From NCBI GenBank assembly GCA_016584305.1, contig JACEEZ010012749.1, positions 105,001 to 169,000 on the forward strand: a stretch of 64,000 bases of DNA, given 5' to 3'. Each line of letters begins with the position of its first letter. The stretch's first letter is position 1. Positions 11,126 through 22,429 of the stretch are shown in pieces. Position numbers and translations under genes: made by a program. Below the pieces are notes generated by a model. The model made no database searches. It saw only the letters and a list, made by a program, of their open reading frames with translations, and was not told where the DNA came from. Source of the DNA: Chionoecetes opilio. Taxonomy: Eukaryota; Arthropoda; Malacostraca; Decapoda; Majidae.

Positions 11126-11890
11126 TACACTGGTACCTTGACTTACGAGTGCCCCAACTTACGAGTTTTCCGATTTACGAGCAGTCGCTCGGTCAATTTT
11201 TTGCTTTGAGTTGCAAGCCAAAATCCGAGTTGCGAGCGATTTATTTATATTTTTAATTTTTTTTTTATTATATACGAGCGAACTTCAGATACGCTGCCGC
11301 TAGTTGGCGCAGCGAACGCCACAACATCCGCCCAGCATCCCGCGTCTCACTCGTTCACTTCACGTGGTTACCTCGCCGTGAAAGCATCTCTGCTGTGTTG
11401 TGCTCACACAGGCGAATGCAAATGGCGGAGGGTGAGTGCAGTACGTTTAGCGGCAGTTCCACCCACAGCTGTTTCCAACAGCTGATACACAGAGTATAAA
11501 CACTGGCGAATGCAAATGGCGGAGGGTGAATGCAGTACGTTTAGCGGCAGTTCCACCCACAGCTGTTTCCAACAGCTGATACATAGATTATAAACACTGG
11601 CGAATGCAAATGGCGGAGGGTGAGTGCAGTACGTTTAGCGGCAGTTCCACCCACAGCTGTTTCCAACAGCTGATACACAGAGTGTAAACACTGGCGAATG
11701 CAAATGGCGGAGGGTGAGTGCAGTCCAGTCATATAGGTACAGTCAAAAAATTGGGGTGGTTTTTTTGGGCTGGAACGGATTAATGGTATTTCAATTAATT
11801 TCAATGGAAAACTGATTTGATATACGAGGAAATTGAGTTAAGAGCTCGATCAATGAACGAATTAAACTCATAAGCCAAGGTACCACTGTA
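11126..11890. mobile_element. Tigger/pogo-type element with internal minisatellite
   Basis: Left end CACTGGTACCTTGACTTACG and right end CTCATAAGCCAAGGTACCACTG are inverted repeats flanked by TA on each side. Inside, a 94-bp unit starting GGCGAATGCAAATGGCGG repeats at 11411, 11505, 11599 and 11693. Part of that unit (GCTGTTTCCAACAG.TGATACACAGA) also occurs in another element near 15100. No transposase. Confidence 0.75.
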
Positions 11891-12487
11891 TGTGGTTTCT
11901 GAGTAATGACGTTTGGCTGTAGCTCCGAAACTAACCATAGGATTTTCTCGAAAGTACCTTCATTGTGATTCCCACACACACATTATGGTTTCCCTTACTT
12001 ACCAATCCATGTTTTGGAGAAGTGCCAGGTCCTCGTGCTGATCCTCAGGTTCCGCTAACAGCTGTTCGTCCGCCCCGTATTCTGGTTCAAACATATAGGG
12101 TTGGGCTCCCATCACAATCTGAGGTTCGTTTTCCTCAAATACGCGAGCAGCATCATTTATTTCTGTCTCAGATTGAGCATCGTACTCTAGATCTGTAACA
12201 CCGACAGATTCACTGTGACACGGAAGTACAATCGCTCATCATCACATTTGCCGACAGGTGTCACACAGGCAGACGACTGTTGTTTACATTTGAGCACCTA
12301 AAGTGACGTCATCAATAATATTCGTAGCCCTGTTGGAGGGAAGAAAGTTTTTCGCGCGCATTTTACAAAAGTCGTGTTTTTACGGAAATAAGGCCTGAAA
12401 ATCAATAATTTTTGATGGATTAGGTGTTTTGAATGACCATTCAACATAATTAGGCAAACAAAAAATGGGTCTGGAGGATTACTTTAA

Positions 12488-14224
12488 GGGGAGCGTGACA
12501 CGAATATTTCCGAAAAAAATCAAAATGTAAAAAAAAAAATTCATGCGTAGTTGAACACTTGAGCAAGCTTGTGACAAAGTATTATAAAGAAAGCAGAAAA
12601 AATGAAAGAGTTATGGATGATTTGCTCCCTCCCCCTCCCCCCCGAAATATATCCGTAAAGAAAATTTGTATGATATTCACTGGCATAGGCAAACTGGCAC
12701 CTCTCAGTCCCTCTCTGTGAGACAGAGGCCCAGATTGTCAAATGTTCTCTTCGGTGAAGAATGTCTTAGTCACGTAATTTGGTACCGCCAAACTGTTTTG
12801 AGCCGCGACGGATATCGTCGCACCGCGGTGAAGGTAAAGAAACTAAGACATCTCACAGACCATGTCTTCACCATTCCCTTCGCGGGCGCTGATCTCCTCT
12901 GTACTTTTCATCTCATTATTGGATAAGGTAAGAGATTTCAGTGACTTTGTGTTACTTTTTACTTGTTTATTGACGAAATTAACCTTTGTGCGTAATAAAA
13001 AGAGTGGTTTGAAATCTCACTGGGAGACACGTGCGGGTTGGGTAGAGCGGTGCACATGGCGTCTGGCAGGCGCGCTGGCAAATGCGGGCCGGGGTGGGGC
13101 GGGGCGGGGAACATGTGTTTTCGTACTTTCGTATTAATTCAGTCACGACTCACTTCCCTGGTTTTTGAGACACTAACTATTATTTCCCAACCAAGTTTCA
13201 CTGATTTTTCTGAAGGAGATACATTATTGCACAGCACAGACGTGGCATAGTACTCCTTCCAGCATACCAACCTTACCGTGATGGGACTACATGAAGGGAA
13301 AAGGCGCGGAAGGATTCAACGTTACCCTGGGTCCCCGTGTAGCCCAGAGGGTCGTCTCAAGGCCTCAGTAGTGAGGGAGTAGAGGGTGAAGCCGGGTGTC
13401 GCTGCTCGTCTCTCAGCCTTCCACCATTCCTGCTCCCTCCAGACCATTTACCATTTATTCAGCGCAGGAATGATCTACCTCCTCCACCACCATGCCGAGG
13501 ACATCAAGGCATAAAGTGGCTCAGAGAGAGAGAATGCTGGCTGTAGTTCAGCAAACTGTCCATGCACATCTGACAGCTAGCACCCTTTTGTGACTAGTAT
13601 CTTTTGCAAAAAGGAAAGGAGGACCAGATACCAGCTATGTCATATAACACTTCAAGAGTGATAGAGAGCGTGGCTGTGAGAGTAAACAAACAAACCAGCA
13701 TCTTCTCAGATTCACTGAGTCTCAAGGTTTAAAGGGTGCGCGACTTTTTAAACCTCTACTGAAAAGTTAGCATTTTTCCAGCTTTTTTTTAATAACTTCG
13801 CCACTATTGTATCAAATTTAATAAACAATATATCATTGGAAAGAGGAATGAAGATGTGATTGTCTCATCTCTCGGTTTTTTTTCAATTTGGGTAAATATT
13901 TGCAAATAATAGCAAATACATTTACAAGATCCAAAAAAAACAAAAAAATTATAAACACTTAAGAAGAATGAAATTCAAATACTTAAAAGATTAATCATTT
14001 GGATATTTTGTAATGCATATTTAGTAATTTTTTCATCAGTGCAAGTCATTGGATAAGAACGTTATTAAGAGTTAAATTTCTTTAAAAAAAGTGAGGTTTT
14101 TTTTGCAGTTATGTATCGATCTATGGATCTGAAAATGAGCTAGGATTATTTCGGCATTAGCATACGTTAGACAAAAAAAATCATGACAATCCACTGATAA
14201 TTAAGAAATGGTGTGGCACTCCCC
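12488..14224. mobile_element. Second TTAA-flanked element, abutting the first
   Basis: Ends GGGGAGCGTGACAC and GTGTGGCACTCCCC are bordered by TTAA (12484-12487, shared with the element to the left, and 14225-14228). No recognisable transposase. A segment at 13050-13235 recurs inverted at 14415-14590, just outside the right border. Confidence 0.6.
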
Positions 14225-14805
14225 TTAACCTCAATATATTCAAGCTTCTCTTAAGTTTCCCCAAGATATTAAGTACTGCATTACATTCAACAACCAGAAT
14301 ACTACAAAAAAATGTAAGTATCAACCTTGGGCCAAAACGCTAGCATTAACTCAATATTATCCTTTTATATTCTGGAAACCCATTAAAAAGTTTTTTTGTA
14401 ATTTTCATCACCAAATCTTAGGGATACCGTTTCCATTGATAACAATGTATCTCCATCAAAAAAAGCACTAAAGCTTTTTTAGGAAATAATAGTCAAGTGT
14501 CTCAGAAAGCAGGGAAGTGACGGAATTGTACGAAAACGAGTGTGCCCCACCCCGCCCTGCATTCGCCATCCCGCCCGCCAACCGCTGAATGGTCCGCTCT
14601 GCCCCACCCTACCAGGAGGAGGATTATGTTAATATTCAGCAGGAGTTGGCGGGCTCCACAGGCCTCACAGCTTACTTTTTCACTATTATTTTCGGCTCGG
14701 TATATTGTGCAGTAGTTATTTACTTGCGGAAACCAAAAATATGACACTTATTTTTATATGATAATTGCTAAGTTAGGCTATGTTTAGGTTTGGTTAGGTT
14801 AGATT

Positions 14806-15442
14806 TACCGTAAATTGCGGCGTATAAGTCGACTCTGAGCCTGAAAAAATCTCTCCAAAACTAGGGGTCGACTTATACGGCAAGGATAAAATAGGAACCC
14901 TTACCACCAAGTGGCAAACAATTGGATCAGCACTACTAACAATCGATGTACACCACTTACCGTAACTCCAGCAGGTTACCACAAATATTTCCAACTAAAA
15001 CTTGTGTTCGGTGAACTTACTTAACATATTTAACACCGATTAATACATAAATAATAAAATAATAATATAAATTCAGTTTATATCAACACAAAACCATAGG
15101 CTGTTTCCAACAGGTGATACACAGATTGTAAACAACTGACCGGAACGCCACTGAACTGAAGCGGCCAGTCAGACAACTACAACAACAACAACTGCCTGGC
15201 TGCTCGCCGAGCGCCAGCGCTGTCCGCCCAACTCATCGTAGCTCACACTCTAACAATACAACCGGTAATTCTGATCTACAAATATATAGTGACCATACAC
15301 TACGGAGGTAAAGACTTTGTAAGCTTTGGCCTACCAGTAGCCTACCATATTTTTGGGGCCGACTTATACAGCAAGTATAGGCCTAACCCGTAATCTTGAG
15401 CTACTAATCATGAGGTCGACTTATACGCCGCCATTTATGGTA
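14806..15442. mobile_element. Element with GCGTATAAGTCGAC termini
   Basis: TACCGTAAATTGCGGCGTAT and the complement of ATACGCCGCCATTTATGGTA form the ends, and GGGTCGACTTATACGG-like words repeat just inside. TA borders fit a Tc1/mariner-pogo insertion. About 640 bp, no coding frame. It is flanked on both sides by GGTTAGGTT-type (TTAGG-like) DNA. Confidence 0.65.
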
Positions 15443-15502
15443 GGTTATGTTAAGGTTTGGTTTAGGTTATGTTAGGCTCAGAGTAGGTTTGGGTTAGGTT
15501 TT

Positions 15503-18500
15503 GGGGCATTCTACGTGAAGTGTACACACCCTCCTGACACCTTGGTCACAGAATCGCATGAAATTGACATCATTTGTTGGTTATGATGAATAAAGTTCAC
15601 ATACCAAGTATGAGGCCTATCAGGTCATTGAGGTCATATATATGGGCAGGTCAATTTTGGGTCAAACTGATTGACCCTAAACCTTTGAGAGGTCATAACT
15701 TTGGCCAGAATTGACCAATCTCAACAATTTTGGTACCAAAATGCTCAGGAGAAAGAGATCTTTCAAATGAGTGGAAGAATGACATTCCTGGGACAATTTT
15801 TGCCATGATGACCCTTTTTTGAACTCTTTGACCTTTGACCCTGGCCAAAGTGCAACTTCGATCCGCCCAATTTTTTTTCTGAAGTTAGCTCTATTTATCC
15901 TCCATAGCTCCAGAAAAAATAAAAATGGGATCTCCATGGGTTTTGATAACATGGGTATTTATGTACCACCATAAATGTTATGGGTGCGGGAGCCGCGGCT
16001 CACTTATGCCTGCAGCGCCATTTGCCAAGGAGATGTGCCACAAAGATGTAACGTTAACTGTATGCCAGAAGTCATCCAGTCTTTAAAGGAAAAGTATCAG
16101 CACTCAAGCCGTACGGATCAAATCAGAATTCTAACCATATTTGCAACCAGCATGAGCGTTAGAAAACTCATGAACGAGTTCGATTGCTCTCAGAGAATGG
16201 CCGTACAAGCTCACCATATACTAAAGGAGAAAGGAATGTTAGCTTCACCTAACCCTAAGCTGGGCAGAGTGCTTTCTGAGGAAGTAAAATCTTTAGTCCT
16301 TGAATATTATCGTAGTGATGACACGAGTCGGGTTTTACCAGGAAAGAAGGATTGTCTAGTAGTGCGAACTGAAGGGGAAAAGCAGATATTACAGAAACGA
16401 CTCGTTCTCAACAATTTGAAGGAACTTCATGGCAGTTTCAAAGTGAAGTACCCTGAGGCAAAAGTATCATTCTCAAAGTTTGCTATGCTACGGCCACGTG
16501 AGTGTGTTCTTGCGGGAGGCAGTGGAACTCACTCGGTATGTGTATGTACAATACATCAAAATGAAAATTGATGATGGTTGGATCCAAGTTGTCTGATATC
16601 ACTGATCTACCCTCTTACCATCACCTAGTTGCCTCTGTCGTATGTAATCCAGCCCGTCCAGCATGCTACATGAGATCGTGCGAGTACTGTCCACCTGTGG
16701 ATCAACTAAAAGCAAAACTATTTGGATTTTATGAACAGGAGAATGTGGATCTTATTGAATTCAAACAGTGGACGTCAACTGATAGATCTGAGTTGGTAAC
16801 CATGGTATTATCCCTTGATGATTTCATGGATAGATTTTGTTATCGTGTCAAAACTTTGGTGCGACATGATTTTGTTGCAAAATCACAAGCACAGTACTTG
16901 GAAACTGTGAAAAAACAATATTGCAGATGGTGAATTTGTAGTAATTGGTGATTTTTCAGAGAACTTTTCATTTGTAATACAAGATGCAGCCCAGGGATAT
17001 CATTGCAATTGCACACAGGCGACAATACATCCTTGGGTGTTTTATCACATGAAAGATGGAAAACTGTCATGACTCATACACCATAATTTCAGAGTGTAAC
17101 ATCCACGATAATGTGTCAGTGCATCTATTTCAGCGAATGCTGATACAGTATCTGAAATCAGTATTCAAAACAGTAAAGAAAATGTACTACTTTTTGGACG
17201 GATGTGCTGCACAGTATAAAAACTGTAAATCTTTCCAGAATCTTTGCTGGCTTAAAGAGGAATATGGCATAGAAGCAGTGGCATTTTTTTGCCACTAGCC
17301 ATGGGAAAGGCCCATCAGACGGCGTAGATGGCACCATCAAAAGGGAGGCAACTAAAGAGAGCTTGAGAAGACCCTATGACAAGCAGATTGTATCACCAAG
17401 AGATTTGTTTGTATTCGCTGAAACTCTTGGGAATATGAAGTTTGGATATGGAACTCAAGAGGAATATGAACAGGAGGAAGAACTTTTGAAAACCAGACCT
17501 CCGACCAAAACTATTCCAGGCACACAAAAACTTCATTCGTTCATTCCAATATCAAAGGAGGCTCTCCAAGTTCGCCCATTTAGTCTCTGTGACACTTTTA
17601 GATTAGAATCAGTAACAAAAAATATTTCATGTCCAGTGTTCAATGGAAAACTTGCAGGCTATGTCACTGTGATTTACGATGGACATTGGTGGCTTGCTTG
17701 CATTTCTGAAGCTTTTCCAGAGTCACAAGTGAATGTGAAATTTCTTCACCCGCATGGACCCTCTCCCAGTTTTTGCTTCCCTGAAATGGAAGATTCTTGT
17801 TTTATGGACATCTCTGACATTTTGGTGTCAGTAGAACCAAAAACTGCAACAGGAAGAACCTACACGATTAGCAAGAAGGAGTCTGATGCAACAAACAAAG
17901 TGATGGCTCTGCTCAAATGAGTACCTATGTATGTATTAAACAATGTTATGTCTAAAAGTTTTTGTTTAAATTTTTGTCCTAAATAATCTTTTGTCTAATG
18001 TTTTGTATTAAATAACATCTAATGTAAGACTGAAAAAAGGCAGGGCAGCCTAGGAAGGGGGAGAGGTCGTGTTTGGAAAGACTGAAATATGATGACTGTG
18101 TCAAGATAAATCAAACATTCTCAAAATCACTATTTACGAACACTGTCTGATGTCATAATCGGCCCCAGTAGAGCGACATGACTGAAAAAACTTCCCACCT
18201 GGTGGTACACAAATGCCCATGGATTAAAAACCCATGGAGATCCCATTTTTATTTTTCCTGGAGTTATGAAAGATAAATAGAGCTAACTTTAGAACAAATT
18301 TTGGGCGGATCGAAGTTGCGCTTTGGCCAGGGTCAAAGGTCAAAGAGTCCAAAAAAGGGTCATCATGGCAAAAATTGTCCCAAGAATGTCATTCTTCCAC
18401 TCATTTGAAAGATCTCTTTCTCCTGAGCATTTTGGTACCAAAATCGTTCAGATTGGTCAATTCTGGCCAAAGTTATGACCTCTCAAAGGTTTAGGGTCAA

Positions 18501-18677
18501 TCAGTTTGACCCAAAATTGACCTGGCCATAAAAATGGTCATGGGTGACCCAGAGCCATAAAAATGGGTATTTGATGTTATCTCACCAGACCCAACTTGCA
18601 TGCAAAAAACCATCAAAATCCATGACCTAGTGTCGAGATTTTGCCAAATAGTGTGTACACTTCACGTAGAATGCCCC
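15503..18677 (+). mobile_element. 3.2-kb DNA transposon with long inverted ends
   Basis: GGGGCATTCTACGTGAAGTG begins the left end and its complement closes the right end. TTTT borders both sides, a possible 4-bp target duplication in low-complexity DNA. Inside the tips, about 335-bp arms (15650-15985 and 18195-18530) are inverted copies of each other with few differences. The decayed transposase-like gene lies between them. Superfamily uncertain: the 4-bp duplication and GGG tip would suit Sola-type elements, but this is inference. Confidence 0.8.
15975..17920 (+). pseudogene. Decayed DDE-like transposase gene
   Basis: Open segments 15975-16571, 16568-16933, 17056-17298 and 17363-17920 are pieces of one protein split by frame disruptions near 16560-16590, 16925, 17065 and 17290. 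The sequence matches my memory of a transposon protein widespread in arthropods and cnidarians: a helix-turn-helix-like start, then PGKKDCLVVRTEGEKQILQK, FSKFAMLRPRECVLAGGSGT and SVCVCTIHQN. Next come DFSENFSFVIQDAAQGYHCN with a likely catalytic Asp at 16950, YYFLDGCAAQYKN with a second Asp at 17197, and ATSHGKG. The C-terminal part (17363-17920) is intact for 185 codons and contains YVTVIYDGHWWLACISEAF. The catalytic role of the two Asp residues is inferred from their motif context. Not functional as it stands. Confidence 0.8.
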
Positions 18678-18984
18678 TTTTGTTGAGTTATTTAGGTTGA
18701 AAAAACTAATTTGATGATGCACGATTGCCCGGGTGGTTGGCGCCACCAACTCCTGTGTAATATTTACCGATTATTACCCTAACCGAACCTAACCTAACCT
18801 CTTAATGAGGACTCCGCCCCCCTCGACCTCTCGGCAAGATTATTACCCTGACCGAACCTTAACCTAACCTCCTAAAGGGTCTGGGGGTCCTCCGGATGGG
18901 GAGAGTGTGTGTGTATGCGCTATTAGATAACTATGTCATTTCTTCAGGTATGTATATAAGTTTTAAAGGTTACGCAGAAGTGGA

Positions 18985-19130
18985 TTAATACTGCACAGTA
19001 TACTGAGAAAGAAATTACATAGAAAACGTAAGTGGTAACGGCGGTAGCGACGGCGCAGTTCTCGTCCATTAAATCCCCGCCATTACCACTTACATTTTCT
19101 CTATATTTTTTGTGCACAGTATACTCATCA
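18985..19130. repeat. Imperfect palindrome
   Basis: GCACAGTATACTGAGAAAGA at the left is mirrored by a right arm ending TGCACAGTATACTCATC, and GTAAGTGGTAACGGCGG faces CCGCCATTACCACTTAC. The arms are about 60 bp each. The GGACGAGAACTGCG-like centre also occurs at 7410 and 7998. Confidence 0.6.
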
Positions 19131-19275
19131 ATCAATCATTGGGGGCATCATCAAAGAAAATGGGATCTTCACCTGAGACCACAGGTGTCACTATAAAAAT
19201 CCAGCCTGCGCCACCAACGGGCGAGATCGACAAACATCAAGACTCTCCATATGCCTACAGGCGCTATAGGCTACA
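19128..19275 (+). mobile_element. SINE-like fragment
   Basis: Begins ATCAATCAATCATTGGGGGC, also seen at 54927-54950, and continues with CACTATAAAAATCCAGCCTG and CGCCACCAACGGGCGAG, a 3' module shared with the tRNA-SINEs at 26311, 40737, 46838 and 50105. Part of the middle is missing. Confidence 0.6.
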
Positions 19276-19395
19276 ACGAAAAGAAAAAAAAGAAAGAAAA
19301 AAGAAGAAGTATTTTTCGCATTTAAACCGACAAAAGAAGCATTGGATTACAGTGCTTCACTTTTTTTGTGTTGTTTTGAGCAAAAAGACAGCATA

Positions 19396-19491
19396 ATGTC
19401 TAGTAGGCGTGGTGTTAGTGGTAGTGCTGATGCCCCTAAGCCTAAGAAGTGTAGAAAATCTATAAGATTGGAAACTAAACTAGATGTCTAG
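19396..19491 (+). pseudogene. Truncated Tigger/pogo transposase start
   Basis: A 31-codon frame begins MSSRRGVSGSADAPKPKKCR and continues KSIRLETKLDV, then stops. This matches the usual start of one group of Tigger transposases, which have a basic leader before a CENP-B-type helix-turn-helix. Downstream (to about 19590), a different frame reads HHLKPEDLFHF, like the extreme C terminus of such proteins, suggesting an internal deletion that removed the catalytic domain. Confidence 0.55.
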
Positions 19492-20009
19492 TGGTGATGA
19501 TGCCCCCTCCTGATCCCAGTAAATCTGTTGACACCTCCCACCCACCATCTCATCACCTCAAACCTGAAGACCTCTTCCATTTTGTTAAAATGTAATTCAA
19601 CTTCAATATTTATGAACTTAAATTTCATATGTATGTGCACACAAATATATTTATGATTTCATTTTATGACATGGTCTGGATGTGATTTTTGGTCTGAAGA
19701 ACATATCTCAACTTATATAAAATGGGAGTCAATGGGAAAAGGGAAAATAGGATTTGTTTAATGCATTTTCGTTTAACGGGGCCATACGGTCGAATTTTTC
19801 AATGAACTTTTCAAATTTAAAAAATGTCGAAAATCCTCATACAGATCTCTGACATCACTCCCATAAAGTGTTTTAGCAAAATTTGGGTATTTAAAGGGAC
19901 AATTTAATGATCCTGCGTACCCCCATGACAGGTTGCGTCATGCTCACTTTTTCTTTACACATCTATATCGACAGTAAAATATAAATTAAAATGTTCTCAA
20001 TTTTTCTGA

Positions 20010-20155
20010 TGTATTCTACTGGTGTCTGGCACGTTTGTCCCTGCTGCCGTGTGGTAAGGAAGGGAGCTCACCCTCAGAGTCTCGGTGCTGACCGAGGTAT
20101 TGTAGAAGACGCATGTATGCGTCTCCTTATGCAGCCCTAATATGAACCTCTAGGG
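20010..20155 (+). mobile_element. SINE, part left of hAT insertion
   Basis: Sequence from about CTGGTGTCTGGCACGTTTGT to CTCTAGGG continues at 21170 with TCTATCATCTGAGCCCTGGA and CAACCTACAGGCGCCACAGG. That 3' module resembles the tRNA-SINE tails elsewhere in the window. Confidence 0.55.
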
Positions 20156-21169
20156 CAGTGGTTCTTAACTTTTTTTAGTGCTCGTACCCTTTGAGATCTA
20201 ATAAATTTGTCTCGTACCCTTGGTCAGAAAAAAAGTATAATTTGAGTAAGGCGTAATGGTCGGCATGGTACTGTTTGGTCCATACGACCGAATTCATAAG
20301 ATCCTTTCCTCTTGGACATGTGACAAATTCACAGTCAAGAGCTCCTCAGCCAACTGGCCGTGCGCGGGTGCGGTGGGGGACGGGTCTGCGACGTGTACTT
20401 GTACTTGACAAGTCCTGTTCCTGTCCTGACCCCTGATCGTATATTATGCACTTTTCAGTGCGGGACACAAACAACTACCTAGCTCAGCCCATCAAGTAAT
20501 AGTTTTGAGGGGAAATGATTAAAGGTGTTTTCTGTTCTGTACCAAATTTCGTTCTTCTCATTACCAAATTTAAGTCCAATACCAAATCATGTGATTCATC
20601 ACCAGATGGATTTTTCATGACCATATTTACCCTAATTTGGTAATGAAAAATACCAAATGGCAACCCTGCAGCCAACAGACGCATGAACACATACCACACG
20701 AGTACAGTAAAATTCTTATAACTCGGCATTTATAACTCGGAATTTGATATAACTCGGCAAGGCAAAGACAGTCGGCAAAAAATTATGTATCTCTGCATGT
20801 TGCCGAGTTATAACTGCATCTCTTGGTTTACACTCGGCATATCATGGCCTCAAAACCTCTTGTTTGAACATGTATACAGAAAGTCGGCAAAGTCGTATAG
20901 AAGTCGATGTACGCAACGGTAAACAAGAAAAAAAGACATGACGGTAACTAATATATTTTTCAAGTTATTGTAGTATGACTTGATGATGAACAGTTGGACT
21001 CCAGGTGGTTAAGACAATTGTTGACAGACTAAATAATTATAAATATATAATTCCAGCCTACTTTTATATAAATCTAATAATGAAAATTATTGGTCAGCAT
21101 GTCTCGTACCCCCAGGTGTAAGGTTTCGTACCCCCTGGTGGTACAGGTACCCTAGGTTAAGAACCACTG
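20156..21169. mobile_element. hAT element with perfect 8-bp duplication
   Basis: CAGTGGTTCTTAACTTTTTT and the complementary right end GGTTAAGAACCACTG are typical hAT termini. CTCTAGGG flanks both ends (20148-20155 and 21170-21177). Subterminal CTCGTACCCTT and CGTACCCCC words repeat. A Tigger A end is inserted or captured at 20706-20910. No transposase gene. Confidence 0.88.
20706..20910. mobile_element. Tigger A left end lacking the SINE
   Basis: Begins CAGTAAAATTCTTATAACTC and carries repeated ACTCGGCA words. It passes through AACTGCATCTCTTGGTTT without the SINE that interrupts this position in other Tigger A copies. The right end is missing. Confidence 0.65.
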
Positions 21170-21177
21170 CTCTAGGG

Positions 21178-21250
21178 TCTATCATCTGAGCCCTGGAGGT
21201 CGGTCCACCAACCTACAGGCGCCACAGGTCTAAATAGATAAAATAACTGA
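21178..21250 (+). mobile_element. SINE, part right of hAT insertion
   Basis: Continuation of the SINE interrupted at 20155, ending near AGGTCTAAATAGATAAAAT. Confidence 0.5.
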
Positions 21251-22311
21251 AACTTAGCAACTTTTTTCACCACCCAGAATGCATCAGAAATATGCACAAA
21301 AACATTTTTGCAAACATATCAGAAATATGCACAGGAACATGCTTGCAAACCTACATAATGCAAATTTGCAGATTAACAATCTAAGTAGTCTGAAAATAAG
21401 TTATTAGAGGGAAAGCTAAAAATAATGTTTTTGGGGCAATTTCTCAAAAATGTTAAAAAAAAAAAAAAAAACAAACAATATTTACTCCACCACTAATGGA
21501 TTTATTTAAATAATTTAAGTATAATTTTAAAGATGAATAAATGTAGAATTTTAATAAAGAGTTTTTTCTTTCAAGCTATATTTTTGAAAGAAAATTGTTT
21601 TTCGTTTAAACGGAGTGAAAACAAAACAAATCATATGCAAAAATTAAAGATGAAAAGTAAAAATATGGCTCTATATTTCGTTTATAAATGTCACAAGTTA
21701 CATATCTGAAAAAAAATTAACATTGGTGAATTATTGATTGGTATAGTAGAAATTTTCTTTTCTTTAAAAACGGTTTTTCCTGTATAATTTATTTTCATAC
21801 ATCAATATCATTTGAAACTTGTACATCATACTTGAATCATTCATAGTTGTAACTTATAGAAAAATTAGATTTTGCCGTTTGTATTTTGTTTAAGAAACCA
21901 CCAGACGGTCTCCTGATCACATGACTTTCCATGATCTTAAATTGTATGTTAGTGGGACATAGGTGTACATATCAAATTGATTTATTTGGCATTAATAGGC
22001 ATCTTTTTTTTCCATCATGGTTTGCATCTAGTTCAAAAGACTGGTATACTGTAGGATCCTTGTGAAAAGAGTCCAATCAGTGGAAGTTCTTGCTAAATGG
22101 ATAATACACTTATTATATGAAACTTTCAATACTGTTAGGAGGGTTTGTAATCTCCATACTAACCAAACATACCATCATCTTCCTCTTTAGATGGTTGTGG
22201 TGATTGCTTTTAAACATAACTACGTTCCTTCTGATATACCCATCCCTTATTGATAATGATGGAATAGTTTGTAAAGCTTACATATCTACAATTCCTCTTT
22301 AAATTTTTCAG
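21251..22311. other. TE-poor upstream region of PUS1
   Basis: AT-rich, with no recognisable TE end or open frame. It may hold the promoter and any non-coding first exon of PUS1. TACAATTCCTCTTTAAATTTTTCAG-type sequence just before 22312 is a good splice acceptor, so an upstream 5' UTR exon is possible. I could not place a transcription start. Confidence 0.5.
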
Positions 22312-22429
22312 CCTGTCAGATTCCAAGCTTAAATGCTGAGGTTTCTTTCTCCACTACAAGTTTGTGTCCTGCCCCAACTCTCCTTATCTGCAATGTCACT
22401 CCCAGATATCATGAACCCAGCTTCTCAAG
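22312..22429 (+). CDS. PUS1: PUS1 first coding exon (predicted)
   Basis: A polypyrimidine tract and CAG at 22309-22311 precede the exon, and CAAG/GTATGT is a consensus donor at 22430. ATG at 22333 opens 32 codons plus one base: MLRFLSPLQVCVLPQLSLSA, then MSLPDIMNPASQ. The leftover G joins GA of the next exon to make Gly, so phase fits. The first 20 residues have one Arg, no acidic residue and many Leu/Val/Ser, as in a mitochondrial presequence. A second ATG (22393) has G at -3, whereas the first has T at -3. Human PUS1 is known to make mitochondrial and nuclear forms from different starts, and this layout would allow the same. Assignment rests on splice signals, phase and position, because N termini of this family are not conserved. 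Confidence 0.72.

Larger units (their letters stand above)
10304..12483. mobile_element. TTAA-flanked element, copy 2
   Basis: Ends AGTAATCGTCCAGACC and GGTCTGGAGGATTACT are bordered by TTAA at 10300-10303 and 12484-12487. Subterminal sequence matches copy 1 (4889-5780). It contains a 116-bp tandem repeat (10735-11080) and a nested Tigger-type element (11126-11890). No transposase frame. Confidence 0.75.

Noticed and set aside
10735..11730. Regularly spaced repeats resembling a CRISPR array
   Set aside because: Units of 116 and 94 bp are contiguous tandem copies without spacers, in a eukaryotic TE. Not CRISPR.
12861..13250. Short overlapping open frames on the + strand
   Set aside because: They lie in a TTAA-flanked element and part recurs inverted at 14415-14590. 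No motif recognised.
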